Below are positions 1 through 8,033 of a stretch of 15,365 nucleotides of DNA, piece after piece (positions within the stretch are counted from its first letter, which is position 1; each line of letters begins with the position of its first letter). This DNA is from Actinomycetota bacterium (GTDB lineage Bacteria; Actinomycetota; Actinomycetes; Nanopelagicales; Nanopelagicaceae). A program made the position numbers and the translations under genes. The notes beneath the pieces were generated by a model. It had not been told where the DNA came from. It worked only from the letters and a program-made list of their open reading frames with translations, and did not search any database. Location: positions 1-15,365 of the forward strand of contig JAPOJL010000011.1 in NCBI GenBank assembly GCA_029978425.1, in the 5' to 3' direction.

Positions 1-880
<880 letters not shown>

Positions 881-902
881 GAAAACTACGAACGGAGCAG
901 AT

Positions 903-1157
903 ATGTCATCGCAAATCACAATGTACAGCGCAGATTGGTGTGGAGATTGCCGTCGTTCGAAGCGCCTATTGGATTCACTCAACGTGGAATACACCATCAT
1001 CGATGTTGAAGCGGATGCATCGGCTTCTGAAAAAGTCATTGAAATTAACGGTGGACAGCGTTCTATTCCTGTCATTGTCTTCTCAGATGGCACGCACTTA
1101 ACCGAACCATCAGATAACGACCTCAAAGCAAAGCTCGAAGCGCTTAACATTATCTAG
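903..1157 (+). CDS. Glutaredoxin family protein, mycoredoxin-1-like
   Basis: Small cytosolic thioredoxin-fold oxidoreductase of 84 residues. The N-terminal redox motif is W-C-G-D-C (Cys13, Cys16). The cis-proline is Pro56 in SIPVIVF, followed by a T-E-P-S glutathione/mycothiol-type binding turn at about 67-70. The region INGGQRSIPVIVFSDG and the closing LKAKLEAL match the layout of actinobacterial mycoredoxin-1, which reduces protein-mycothiol mixed disulfides. The second position of the motif is Gly as in mycobacterial Mrx1 (CGYC), but the third is Asp. A Shine-Dalgarno-like CGGAG (893-897) precedes the ATG. It is probably read with dapB, 22 bases upstream. Its stop codon overlaps the stop of convergent azlD within the palindrome CTAG (1154-1157), leaving no room for a terminator. 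An NrdH-type redoxin is the main alternative. Confidence 0.88.
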   Translation: MSSQITMYSADWCGDCRRSKRLLDSLNVEYTIIDVEADASASEKVIEINGGQRSIPVIVFSDGTHLTEPSDNDLKAKLEALNII

Positions 1158-1459
1158 AGGTTATAAATAAGTGCAGATGTCACTGCGGCCAGAAGCATCA
1201 TGACGGGGAAACTCGCTTTAAAACGCAAGGCAATACCTGCGACAAGAACTCCAGCTAATCTGTGATCAATTTCTACTGATTTTTCATTTCCTAAGGTCTG
1301 TACCGCTACAAGAGCGCTCAAGAGCGCAATTGGGATCAGGGAATTGATGCGCTGCACAACCGGCTTATTCAAAACTGATTCTGGTAGCGAGTATCCAAGT
1401 ACTTTCAAGATAAAGCAGATGAGGCTTGTGGCCAAAGTGGCAATCCAGATAGGAGTCAT
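1154..1459 (-). CDS. azlD: Branched-chain amino acid transport protein AzlD (small subunit)
   Basis: Small hydrophobic membrane protein with three to four predicted membrane segments and the general sequence character of AzlD, the partner of AzlC in branched-chain amino acid export. It begins MTPIWIATLATSLICFILK and contains the family's proline-hinged segment (SLIPIALLSALVAVQ). I choose the ATG at 1459 (101 residues) because it overlaps the azlC stop as ATGA and has a GGAG Shine-Dalgarno (1469-1466) six bases upstream. An in-frame ATG at 1471 would add four residues (METI) but has no clear ribosome binding site. The gene sits directly after azlC on the minus strand and converges on the glutaredoxin gene with a 4-base overlap. 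Its own frame is intact, although azlC upstream carries a nonsense codon that could lower its expression by polarity. Confidence 0.85.
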   Translation of the reverse strand: MTPIWIATLATSLICFILKVLGYSLPESVLNKPVVQRINSLIPIALLSALVAVQTLGNEKSVEIDHRLAGVLVAGIALRFKASFPVMMLLAAVTSALIYNL

Positions 1460-2136
1460 GATCGTCTCCATCCGAAAATTACAGCGATCGCTACCGTTGC
1501 GATGATGGGAACACCAGCGGGCGCAATAGGAGTAAGTGCAACGGCGAGAAGTGCAGCCGCGATAGCAACGAATCGAGTTTTAGTATCAATAAGTCTGGGC
1601 CAGACAAGTCCTAGAAATGCTGCGGGAACTGCGGCATCAAGTCCCCATGCAGAGGGATCACCGATTGCTTGCGCTCCTAGGGCACCTACAAGGGTAAACA
1701 AATTCCAAAAAACATAGACTCCAATTCCCGTAGCCCAGAAACCATAACGACTTGCTTCGACTCAGCGAGGTTCCTGGCCAATAGCTACTCCTGTTGATTC
1801 ATCAATCGTGAGTTGTGCGGCAAGAATTTTCTTTAATCCACGTAGCTTGAGAATAGGAGCCATTTTTAAGCCGTAGAGTCCATTGCGAAATCCAAGTAAA
1901 GAACCTGTTGCGATCGCACTCAGCGCAGAGCCACCAGCGCCCATTACGCCAACAACTGCAAATTGAGAGGCACCAGAAAAGAGCAGTAATGAAAGTAAGC
2001 AGGTTTGCAGTATCGAGAATCCGGCGGCAACTGATGCTGCTCCGAATGCGGCTCCATAGGTCCCGACGGGGATTGCGACGGCAAGTGAATCGCGCAACAC
2101 AGTCCGCTTGTTGAAGGGAGCTCCGCTCAATGACAC
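1456..2136 (-). pseudogene. azlC: AzlC-family branched-chain amino acid exporter, interrupted by one in-frame TGA
   Basis: Read from the GTG at 2136 the frame gives 124 residues, from MSLSGAPFNKRTVLRDSL through SGASQFAVVGVMGAGG, LGFRNGLYGLKMAP and LTIDESTGVAIGQEPR. These are recognisable AzlC features: the N-terminal G-x-x-FG segment, the SGASQF motif, and the R-x-x-x-Y/DES region. It then meets a TGA at 1764-1762. Beyond it the same frame stays open for 101 codons (VEASRYGFWATGIGVYVFWNL onward, with WGLDAAVPAAFLGL) to a TGA at 1458-1456 that overlaps azlD as ATGA. The total of 225 readable residues equals a normal AzlC, so nothing is deleted or shifted. The stop falls in the hydrophilic loop between the DES region and the next membrane segment, where an Arg codon (CGA to TGA) would fit. 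TGA ends other genes here (rimO, pgsA, ftsK, P450), so a reassigned code is unlikely. Recent nonsense mutation or a sequencing error are the leading explanations. Confidence 0.8.
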
Positions 2137-2142
2137 GCGCCA

Positions 2143-2148
2143 ATTCTG
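2143..2148 (-). promoter_or_regulatory. Candidate -10 element for leaderless azlC
   Basis: On the minus strand the hexamer CAGAAT lies exactly 6 bases before the azlC GTG (2136). No Shine-Dalgarno sequence is visible between them. The spacing would put the transcription start at or next to the start codon. The hexamer departs from TANNNT at its first base and no convincing -35 is present, so this is tentative. Confidence 0.3.
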
Positions 2149-2183
2149 CCGTACAAAATCCCAACCCTAAGCCGGTCAATAGA

Positions 2184-2189
2184 TAAGGT
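2184..2189 (+). promoter_or_regulatory. Candidate -10 element for leaderless thyX
   Basis: TAAGGT fits the actinobacterial -10 consensus TANNNT and ends 7 bases before the thyX GTG (2197), so the mRNA would begin at the start codon. The AAGG inside it could alternatively serve as a weak Shine-Dalgarno 8 bases upstream. It lies in the 60-base gap between divergent azlC and thyX, where thyX needs its own promoter. Confidence 0.45.
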
Positions 2190-2196
2190 CGCGCTC

Positions 2197-2940
2197 GTGA
2201 GTGAATCGAATAATCCAACGCAGCACCCAGATATTGTCTTTCGCGACGATGTCACGGTCGAATTGGTAAAAGCAAGCGCCAACGATGCCGATGTAATTTG
2301 GGCAGCTCGTGTTTCAACTGCTGGAGAGAATTCACTCGATGAAATCAACGCCGATCCTTCTCGCTCGGCTGGTCTCATTAATTACTTAGCGCGTGAGCGC
2401 CATGGCTCGCCATTCGAACATACCTCAATGACATTCTTTGTTAGCGCACCCATTTTTGTTTTCCGGGAATTTATGCGCCATCGCATTGCGTCATATAACG
2501 AAGAGAGCGGTCGTTATCGTGAACTTTCACCGGTTTTCTATGTTCCTAATAAGGATCGTAAGTTAGTTCAAACTGGGAAGACTGGACACTACGTCTTCGT
2601 TGATGGAACACCAGAACAATACGAAGTTTCTGTTGCAGCCATGAAAGAGACATACACTCTTGCATATGCCAATTACAAGAAAATGCTAGATGCAGGAATC
2701 GCTCGAGAAGTTGCGCGCGCAGTTTTACCAGTCGCGCTCTATTCATCGATGTATGTGACGATGAATGCTCGCGCGCTCATGAATTTTCTCTCGCTCCGAA
2801 CGAGCCGCGAAGGTTCGCATTTCCCAAGCTATCCGCAGCGCGAGATCGAGATGGTTGCCGAGAAAATGGAAGAGCATTTCGCTCGTTTAATGCCGCTTAC
2901 CTATGCGGCCTTTGAAAAATCCGGTCGCGTCGCGCCGTAG
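2197..2940 (+). CDS. thyX: FAD-dependent thymidylate synthase
   Basis: Makes dTMP from dUMP using methylenetetrahydrofolate as carbon donor and FADH2/NADPH as reductant; it acts in the cytoplasm, usually as a homotetramer. The ThyX signature RHRxxSxNExSxR is complete as RHRIASYNEESGRYR (residues 94-108). Upstream is ERHGSPFEHTSMTF at about 67-80, the flavin/substrate region, and the C-terminal helix RTSREGSHFPSYPQREI (about 201-217) carries the arginine and Q-x-E-I pattern of the dUMP site. At 247 residues it is of normal length. The GTG at 2197 is the only start consistent with the -10-like hexamer 7 bases upstream. It is divergent from azlC and followed 23 bases later by dapA; thyX-dapA-RNase J is a common actinobacterial arrangement. 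Whether a ThyA exists elsewhere cannot be told from this window. Confidence 0.97.
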   Translation: MSESNNPTQHPDIVFRDDVTVELVKASANDADVIWAARVSTAGENSLDEINADPSRSAGLINYLARERHGSPFEHTSMTFFVSAPIFVFREFMRHRIASYNEESGRYRELSPVFYVPNKDRKLVQTGKTGHYVFVDGTPEQYEVSVAAMKETYTLAYANYKKMLDAGIAREVARAVLPVALYSSMYVTMNARALMNFLSLRTSREGSHFPSYPQREIEMVAEKMEEHFARLMPLTYAAFEKSGRVAP

Positions 2941-2951
2941 GGCAGGCGTAG

Positions 2952-2957
2952 TAGCCT
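2952..2957 (+). promoter_or_regulatory. Candidate -10 element for leaderless dapA
   Basis: TAGCCT lies 6 bases before the dapA ATG (2964) in the short thyX-dapA gap. There is no Shine-Dalgarno at usable distance; the only purine-rich stretch, GGCAGG at 2941-2946, is 17 bases away. An internal, possibly leaderless dapA promoter is inferred. No clear -35 hexamer was found. Confidence 0.4.
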
Positions 2958-2963
2958 TAGCGC

Positions 2964-3854
2964 ATGTCGATTACACCACCGTTTGGTCGCTTGCTGACCG
3001 CGATGGTGACGCCTTTTAAAGATGACTTATCTATTGATTGGGCCGGAGTAGAAAAACTCGCATCACACTTAGTCTCAACTGGCCACGATGGAATTGTTGT
3101 TAATGGAACAACGGGTGAAGCTCCCACTACATCTGATGACGAGAAGATTGAAATCATCAAAGTTGTGCGCAGCGCAGTCAGCGGTCGCGCCAAAGTAATT
3201 GCTGGTGCTGGAAACAATGAAACGACGCATTCTGTTGAGCAAGCAGAAATGGCGGCTAAAGCAGGAGCTGATGGACTTCTTGTCGTAACTCCGTACTACA
3301 ACAAACCTCCTCAAGCTGGAATTGAAGCGCACTTTCGAGCGATGGCAGATGCCACCGATGTACCAGTCATGCTCTATGACATCCCTGGTCGTACGGGAGC
3401 GCAGATTGAACCCGATACCATCGTGAAGTTAGCTGAGCACCCAAATATTGTGGCGCTGAAAGATGCTAAAGGTGATGTTGCATCAACGTCGTGGGTAATC
3501 AAGCGTTGTGGCATTCCCGTGTATTCCGGCGATGACATTTTGAATCTTCCATTACTTTCGGTGGGCGCTGTGGGATTTGTTTCTGTATGCGGCCACACTG
3601 TTGGAGCAGATCTTCGTGCGATGCTCGATGCTTGGTTCGCCGGAAATAACGCTAAAGCACTTGAGATTCACCAGAAACTTTTGCCGGTGTATACCGGAAC
3701 ATTCCGAACCCAAGGTGCAATCCTCACAAAAGCTGCGCTCTCCATGATGGGTCTGCCAGGCGGAAAAGTTAGACTTCCACTTGTCGATGCAACTCCATCA
3801 CAAGTTTCCCAACTACGAGAGGATCTTCGCGCCGGCGGCGTGAACGTTAACTAA
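2964..3854 (+). CDS. dapA: 4-hydroxy-tetrahydrodipicolinate synthase
   Basis: Condenses pyruvate with aspartate semialdehyde, the first committed step to diaminopimelate and lysine; the product is reduced by DapB from the same window. The protein is a TIM-barrel class I aldolase of 296 residues, normal for the family. Visible active-site elements are NGTTGE (47-52, catalytic Thr49), YYNKP (111-115, Tyr112), YDIPGRTG (138-145, catalytic Tyr138 and carboxylate-binding Arg143) and the Schiff-base lysine Lys166 in VALKDAKGD. The ATG at 2964 gives the usual short N-terminus before GRLLTAMVTPF. Its TAA shares one base with the ATG of the RNase J gene (TAATG), implying translational coupling. Lysine feedback cannot be judged from sequence. 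Confidence 0.97.
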   Translation: MSITPPFGRLLTAMVTPFKDDLSIDWAGVEKLASHLVSTGHDGIVVNGTTGEAPTTSDDEKIEIIKVVRSAVSGRAKVIAGAGNNETTHSVEQAEMAAKAGADGLLVVTPYYNKPPQAGIEAHFRAMADATDVPVMLYDIPGRTGAQIEPDTIVKLAEHPNIVALKDAKGDVASTSWVIKRCGIPVYSGDDILNLPLLSVGAVGFVSVCGHTVGADLRAMLDAWFAGNNAKALEIHQKLLPVYTGTFRTQGAILTKAALSMMGLPGGKVRLPLVDATPSQVSQLREDLRAGGVNVN

Positions 3855-5536
3855 TGAATCATCCGCATCCCGATTTAGGGTTGCCGCCACAACTTCAAGA
3901 TAAGACGCTACGTATTGTTGCCTTAGGCGGTCTTGGTGAAGTTGGCCGCAACATGACGGTCTTTGAATATCAAGGCCAACTCCTCATTGTTGATTGCGGC
4001 GTTCTCTTCCCTGAAGAGAATCAACCTGGCGTTGATCTCATCCTCCCTGACTTTTCTTATATTCGAGATCGCCTGAAAGATGTTGTAGCGGTATTTCTGA
4101 CTCATGGGCACGAAGACCACATCAGCGCTCTTGGTTATCTGCTTAGAGAACGAGAAGACATTCCTGTTATTGGCTCTGCGCTCACCTTGGCTTTCTCAAA
4201 AGGTAAGTTAAAAGAAAGACGTATCTCACCAATCTCCATTGAAGTAAGAGAAGGTCAAACTCGAAAAGTTGGGCCATTTGATTTGGAATTTATTGCGGTT
4301 AACCACTCCATTCCTGATGCGCTCGCAGTTGTCATCAAAACTCCCGCGGGCGTAGTTCTCCACACTGGTGATTTCAAGATGGACCAATTACCGCTGGATG
4401 GGCGCACCACAGATCTAGCCCGCTTTGCTTCTCTCGGCGCTTCAGGCGTTGATCTATTTATGGTGGATTCCACCAATGCAGATATTCCTGGATTCACAAC
4501 TTCCGAACGTGAAATTATGCCGGTGCTAGATCGTGTTATAGGCGGAACAAAACGACGCGTGATTGTTGCATCTTTTGCTTCTCACGTTCATCGCATTCAA
4601 CAAGTTATTGATATCGCATTCACACATGGCAGAAAAGTGGCATTTGTTGGACGTTCAATGGTGCGCAATATGTCACTAGCGGGGGAGATGGGATATTTAC
4701 ATATTCCACCCAATACTCTGATTGATATTGATGAGATCGATGATGCTGGCGACAACATTGTGCTCATCTGCACTGGTTCTCAAGGCGAACCACTTGCAGC
4801 GTTATCGCGTATGGCAAATGGTGATCATCGAATCAAGGTAGGGCAAGGCGATACTGTCATTCTTGCTTCATCACTGATCCCAGGAAACGAGAATTCGGTT
4901 TATCGCGTCATCAATGAACTCACGCGTTTCGGCGCAAAAGTCGTCCATAAAGGCAATGCTCTGGTGCATGTATCTGGCCACGCGGCGGCTGGCGAACTGC
5001 TTTACTGTTATAACGTAGTGAAGCCGAAGAATGTGATGCCAGTTCATGGTGAATGGCGACATATGCGAGCTAATGCGGAATTGGCAATCTCAACTGGAGT
5101 GAAGCGCTCGAATACTGTTGTGGTTGATAATGGCGTTGTTGTTGATTTGGCAGACGGAAAAGCTCACGTTGTAGGCGCAGTTCCAGTCGGTTATGTCTAT
5201 GTTGATGGACAGAGTATTGGTGATATCACCGAAGCTTCACTCAAAGATCGCCGTATTCTTGGAGAAGAGGGTTTCATTTCAGTAATTGTCGTAATCGACT
5301 CACAAACTGGAAAGATTGTTGCGGGCCCCGATATTCATGCTCGTGGATTTGCGGAAGATCTTGCGCTCTTCGAAGAGGTCAAAGGAAGAATTGAACGCGC
5401 TCTTGCAGGAGCTGTTGCTGGTGGAATCAATGGAACTCACCAACTCTCACAAGTCGTCCGCAAGACTGTTGGAAGTTGGGTCGGAGAAGAACATCGTCGT
5501 CGCCCGATGATTGTTCCCGTAGTTATTGAGGTCTAG
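3854..5536 (+). CDS. rnj: Ribonuclease J (5'-3' exo/endoribonuclease)
   Basis: A metallo-beta-lactamase/beta-CASP ribonuclease that matures rRNA and degrades mRNA from 5' ends, usually as a dimer or tetramer in the cytoplasm. The zinc-binding motif HGHEDH is at residues 84-89, His151 in VNHSIPD follows, and the Asp motif TGDFKMD is at 171-177. The beta-CASP domain carries CTGSQGEP (306-313), then SGHA (374-377) and PVHGEWRH (396-403). A C-terminal domain of about 100 residues ends in RRRPMIVPVVIEV. The length of 560 residues matches single-copy actinobacterial RNase J (558 in M. tuberculosis). The start overlaps the dapA stop by one base and has no strong Shine-Dalgarno, so it is probably translated by coupling. 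A 63-base gap follows before ftsK. Confidence 0.96.
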   Translation: MNHPHPDLGLPPQLQDKTLRIVALGGLGEVGRNMTVFEYQGQLLIVDCGVLFPEENQPGVDLILPDFSYIRDRLKDVVAVFLTHGHEDHISALGYLLREREDIPVIGSALTLAFSKGKLKERRISPISIEVREGQTRKVGPFDLEFIAVNHSIPDALAVVIKTPAGVVLHTGDFKMDQLPLDGRTTDLARFASLGASGVDLFMVDSTNADIPGFTTSEREIMPVLDRVIGGTKRRVIVASFASHVHRIQQVIDIAFTHGRKVAFVGRSMVRNMSLAGEMGYLHIPPNTLIDIDEIDDAGDNIVLICTGSQGEPLAALSRMANGDHRIKVGQGDTVILASSLIPGNENSVYRVINELTRFGAKVVHKGNALVHVSGHAAAGELLYCYNVVKPKNVMPVHGEWRHMRANAELAISTGVKRSNTVVVDNGVVVDLADGKAHVVGAVPVGYVYVDGQSIGDITEASLKDRRILGEEGFISVIVVIDSQTGKIVAGPDIHARGFAEDLALFEEVKGRIERALAGAVAGGINGTHQLSQVVRKTVGSWVGEEHRRRPMIVPVVIEV

Positions 5537-5569
5537 TCGACCACTGTGGGCGGCGCGCCTCTTAGTTAA

Positions 5570-5596
5570 GAAAAATCATTTCTAATACGATTTTTC
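5570..5596. promoter_or_regulatory. Perfect inverted repeat enclosing the candidate ftsK -10 element
   Basis: GAAAAATC (5570-5577) and GATTTTTC (5589-5596) are perfect 8-bp inverted arms separated by 11 bases. The candidate ftsK -10 hexamer TACGAT (5586-5591) overlaps the right arm and lies 8 bases before the GTG start at 5600; no Shine-Dalgarno is visible. The arms are too A/T-rich for an intrinsic terminator, so an operator for a dimeric DNA-binding protein, or chance in an A/T-rich promoter, are the possibilities. The left part of the RNase J-ftsK gap (5537-5569) shows nothing else recognisable. Confidence 0.35.
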
Positions 5597-5599
5597 GTT

Positions 5600-7933
5600 G
5601 TGGCAAAGAAGTCTTCTCCTCGAAAAGGTGGCGGAATCGCTAGTTCGGTTGCGCGCGCCTTCGGAGCCATCTGGCGCTCCTTTGCAAAAGCTCTTGGCGC
5701 ATCCATTCGATTTGTAACTCGTGGCGCGAAAGATCTCGATCCCGAACATCAGCGTGATGGTCTTGGATTACTCCTTTTAATTGTTGCCATAATTGCTGCA
5801 GCAACTTCTTGGATGCAATTAGATAATGCTTTTGGCAGAGCTGCATATGCCTTCTTCTATGGAGCCGTTGGTCGCCTAGCAATACTCACACCTGTTCTCT
5901 TTGGTTACTTTGCGCTCCGCCTTTTCCGCGCCCCACAAGATAAAGCCGCTACGGGTCGCATCACGATTGGTTCTTTATTACTTGTTCTAAGTTCAACGGG
6001 GCTCATCCACATCATTAATCCAACCTCTATTAATACTGGCGCGACCGCTATGCGCGAAGGTGGAGGGTGGATTGGTTACGGCGTTTCCACTCCACTTGTA
6101 GCACTTGTGACTGATGTTCTTGCTATTCCAATCTTGATTCTTACTCTTTTCTTCGGTGCGCTTGTCATTACCGCAACTCCATTCTCCAAGATCCTTACAG
6201 TTATTAAAGGGCTGCTCTCTGGAGCAACTAACAAAGTTGGCTCTGCGTTGGAAGAGCGACGAGAACGCAAAGCAGAAGAATTCGAAATTTCAGATACACC
6301 TCCTTTTGAAACCCCTTTAGTGCAAGAGTTTGTAAATAAAGAAGATGAAGAAGAGATTGATGAAGAGAGTTTTGACGAAGAATTCACGGTAGAAATTCCT
6401 AGAACTGATTTACCCAAGGCTGAGGCGCCGGCCAAGCCCTCAAGGCCGGTCCAATTAGTTCTCTCCTCGAGTGATTCATACGAACTTCCCTCAATGGATC
6501 TTTTGCGCAGCACTCCTGCGACAAAGGGTAAAACAAAGGCAAATGATCAAGTAGTTGCCGCCCTGACTGAAGTCTTTGCTCAATTCGAGATTGATTGCGA
6601 AGTTACTGGATTTATGCGCGGACCTACTGTCACTCGCTATGAAGTTGAGTTGGGCTCAGGTGTTAAGGTCGAAGCAATCAGCGCGCTGAGCAAAAATATT
6701 GCCTACGCGGTCGCAAGTAGCGATGTTCGAATTCTCTCGCCGATCCCAGGTAAGTCTGCAGTAGGAATTGAAATTCCAAATACTGATCGTGAGATTGTTT
6801 CACTCGGTGATGTGCTTCGATCCAGCGTTGCTGGAAATGACCACCATCCGATGGTGATTGCTCTCGGTAAAGATGTAGAAGGAAGCTTTATCTGTGCGAA
6901 TTTGGCGAAGATGCCGCATCTCTTAGTTGCAGGCGCTACGGGTGCTGGAAAGTCTTCGATGATTAACTCACTTGTCACATCAATCTTGATGCGTGCAACG
7001 CCTAATGATGTACGACTCATTCTGATTGATCCAAAGCGCGTTGAGCTCAATGCTTACGATGGCATTCCACATTTGATTGCCCCAATTATCACCAACCCTA
7101 AGAAAGCCGCAGAAGCTTTGGCGTGGGTGGTACGGGAAATGGATATGCGTTATGACGATCTTTCAACCTATGGATTTAGACATATCGATGATTTCAATAA
7201 AGCAGTTCGAGCTGGAAAAGTTGTGGCTAAAGAAGGTTCTGATCAAGCACTTGAACCGTATCCATACTTACTTGTTGTCATCGACGAGCTTGCAGATCTC
7301 ATGATGGTTGCAGCGCGTGATGTTGAAGATTGCATTGTTCGCATCACCCAGCTCGCACGTGCAGCAGGTATCCACCTCGTTATTGCAACTCAACGCCCTA
7401 GCGTTGATATCGTCACTGGACTTATCAAAGCCAATGTGCCATCACGATTATCGTTTGCGACTTCATCGCTCGCTGATTCACGAGTCATTCTCGACACCCC
7501 CGGAGCAGAAAAACTCGTAGGACAAGGAGACGGGCTCTTCCTTCCAATGGGAGCCAGCAAGCCCATGCGCATTCAAGGCGCGTATGTCTCCGAACGTGAA
7601 ATTGAATCGGTTGTTTCGCACGTTAAATCACAGCTAAAGCCGGTCTATCGCGAAGATATTTTGAAACCAGTCGTTACTGCTCGCTCTGGAGATGATGAGA
7701 TTGGCGATGATAAAGAGTTGTTGATTCAAGCAATTGAATTAGTTGTGAGCACGCAATTTGGTTCAACGTCGATGTTGCAACGAAAGTTAAGAGTTGGATT
7801 TGCTAAAGCTGGACGCCTTATGGATCTGATGGAGAGCCGCGGAATTGTTGGACCCTCAGAAGGTTCTAAGGCTCGCGTCGTTCTGGTGAAGCAGGAAGAC
7901 CTGGCATCAGTACTCGAAGTTATTCAGGGGTGA
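5600..7933 (+). CDS. ftsK: DNA translocase FtsK/SpoIIIE family
   Basis: Septum-anchored ATP-driven DNA pump that clears chromosome ends during division. Four hydrophobic segments are visible at about 56-72, 82-108, 121-139 and 165-191. A charged linker follows, including the very acidic stretch at 247-262. The alpha/beta motor region has GFMRGPTVTRYEVE (337-350), Walker A GATGAGKS (445-452), Walker B LLVVIDELADLM (557-568) and LARAAGIHLVIATQRPS (585-601). The C-terminal winged-helix gamma domain, about 703-765 (SMLQRKLRVGFAKAGRLMD), would read orienting DNA motifs. At 777 residues it is shorter than many actinobacterial FtsK proteins (over 850), mainly because the linker is short. The GTG start gives the basic N-terminus MAKKSSPRKG. 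Confidence 0.96.
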   Translation: MAKKSSPRKGGGIASSVARAFGAIWRSFAKALGASIRFVTRGAKDLDPEHQRDGLGLLLLIVAIIAAATSWMQLDNAFGRAAYAFFYGAVGRLAILTPVLFGYFALRLFRAPQDKAATGRITIGSLLLVLSSTGLIHIINPTSINTGATAMREGGGWIGYGVSTPLVALVTDVLAIPILILTLFFGALVITATPFSKILTVIKGLLSGATNKVGSALEERRERKAEEFEISDTPPFETPLVQEFVNKEDEEEIDEESFDEEFTVEIPRTDLPKAEAPAKPSRPVQLVLSSSDSYELPSMDLLRSTPATKGKTKANDQVVAALTEVFAQFEIDCEVTGFMRGPTVTRYEVELGSGVKVEAISALSKNIAYAVASSDVRILSPIPGKSAVGIEIPNTDREIVSLGDVLRSSVAGNDHHPMVIALGKDVEGSFICANLAKMPHLLVAGATGAGKSSMINSLVTSILMRATPNDVRLILIDPKRVELNAYDGIPHLIAPIITNPKKAAEALAWVVREMDMRYDDLSTYGFRHIDDFNKAVRAGKVVAKEGSDQALEPYPYLLVVIDELADLMMVAARDVEDCIVRITQLARAAGIHLVIATQRPSVDIVTGLIKANVPSRLSFATSSLADSRVILDTPGAEKLVGQGDGLFLPMGASKPMRIQGAYVSEREIESVVSHVKSQLKPVYREDILKPVVTARSGDDEIGDDKELLIQAIELVVSTQFGSTSMLQRKLRVGFAKAGRLMDLMESRGIVGPSEGSKARVVLVKQEDLASVLEVIQG

Positions 7934-7972
7934 TTCGCAAGGGTTAGCGCTCGGCTCATTCTTATTCTGGGG

Positions 7973-8002
7973 TTGTCTCGCATTAAGTGAGCCTCGTACA
8001 AT
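7973..8002 (+). promoter_or_regulatory. Probable promoter for the RodZ-like gene
   Basis: A -35 hexamer TTGTCT (7973-7978) and a -10 hexamer TACAAT (7997-8002) are separated by 18 bases. The start site would be near 8009, giving a leader of about 25 bases with a GAGG Shine-Dalgarno at 8025-8028 before the ATG at 8034. This is the best-formed sigma-70-type promoter in the window and would make the RodZ-like gene a transcription unit separate from ftsK. Confidence 0.6.
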
Positions 8003-8033
8003 TTGCGCCCCACCCCACAGTTGCGAGGCAGAT

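Noticed and set aside
1762..1764. TGA recoding (selenocysteine or tryptophan) in azlC
   Set aside because: AzlC has no conserved Sec or Trp at this loop position, and TGA ends rimO, pgsA, ftsK and the P450 normally; a nonsense mutation or error is simpler.
5570..5596. Intrinsic terminator after the RNase J gene
   Set aside because: The stem has only one G/C pair at each end and the T-run is inside the right arm, not after it; the element also overlaps the ftsK start region.
7991..8029. Inverted repeat GCCTCG / CGAGGC that could hide the RodZ-like gene's ribosome binding site
   Set aside because: The left arm lies upstream of the predicted transcription start, so the two arms would not be in the same RNA; six bases over this distance is within chance.
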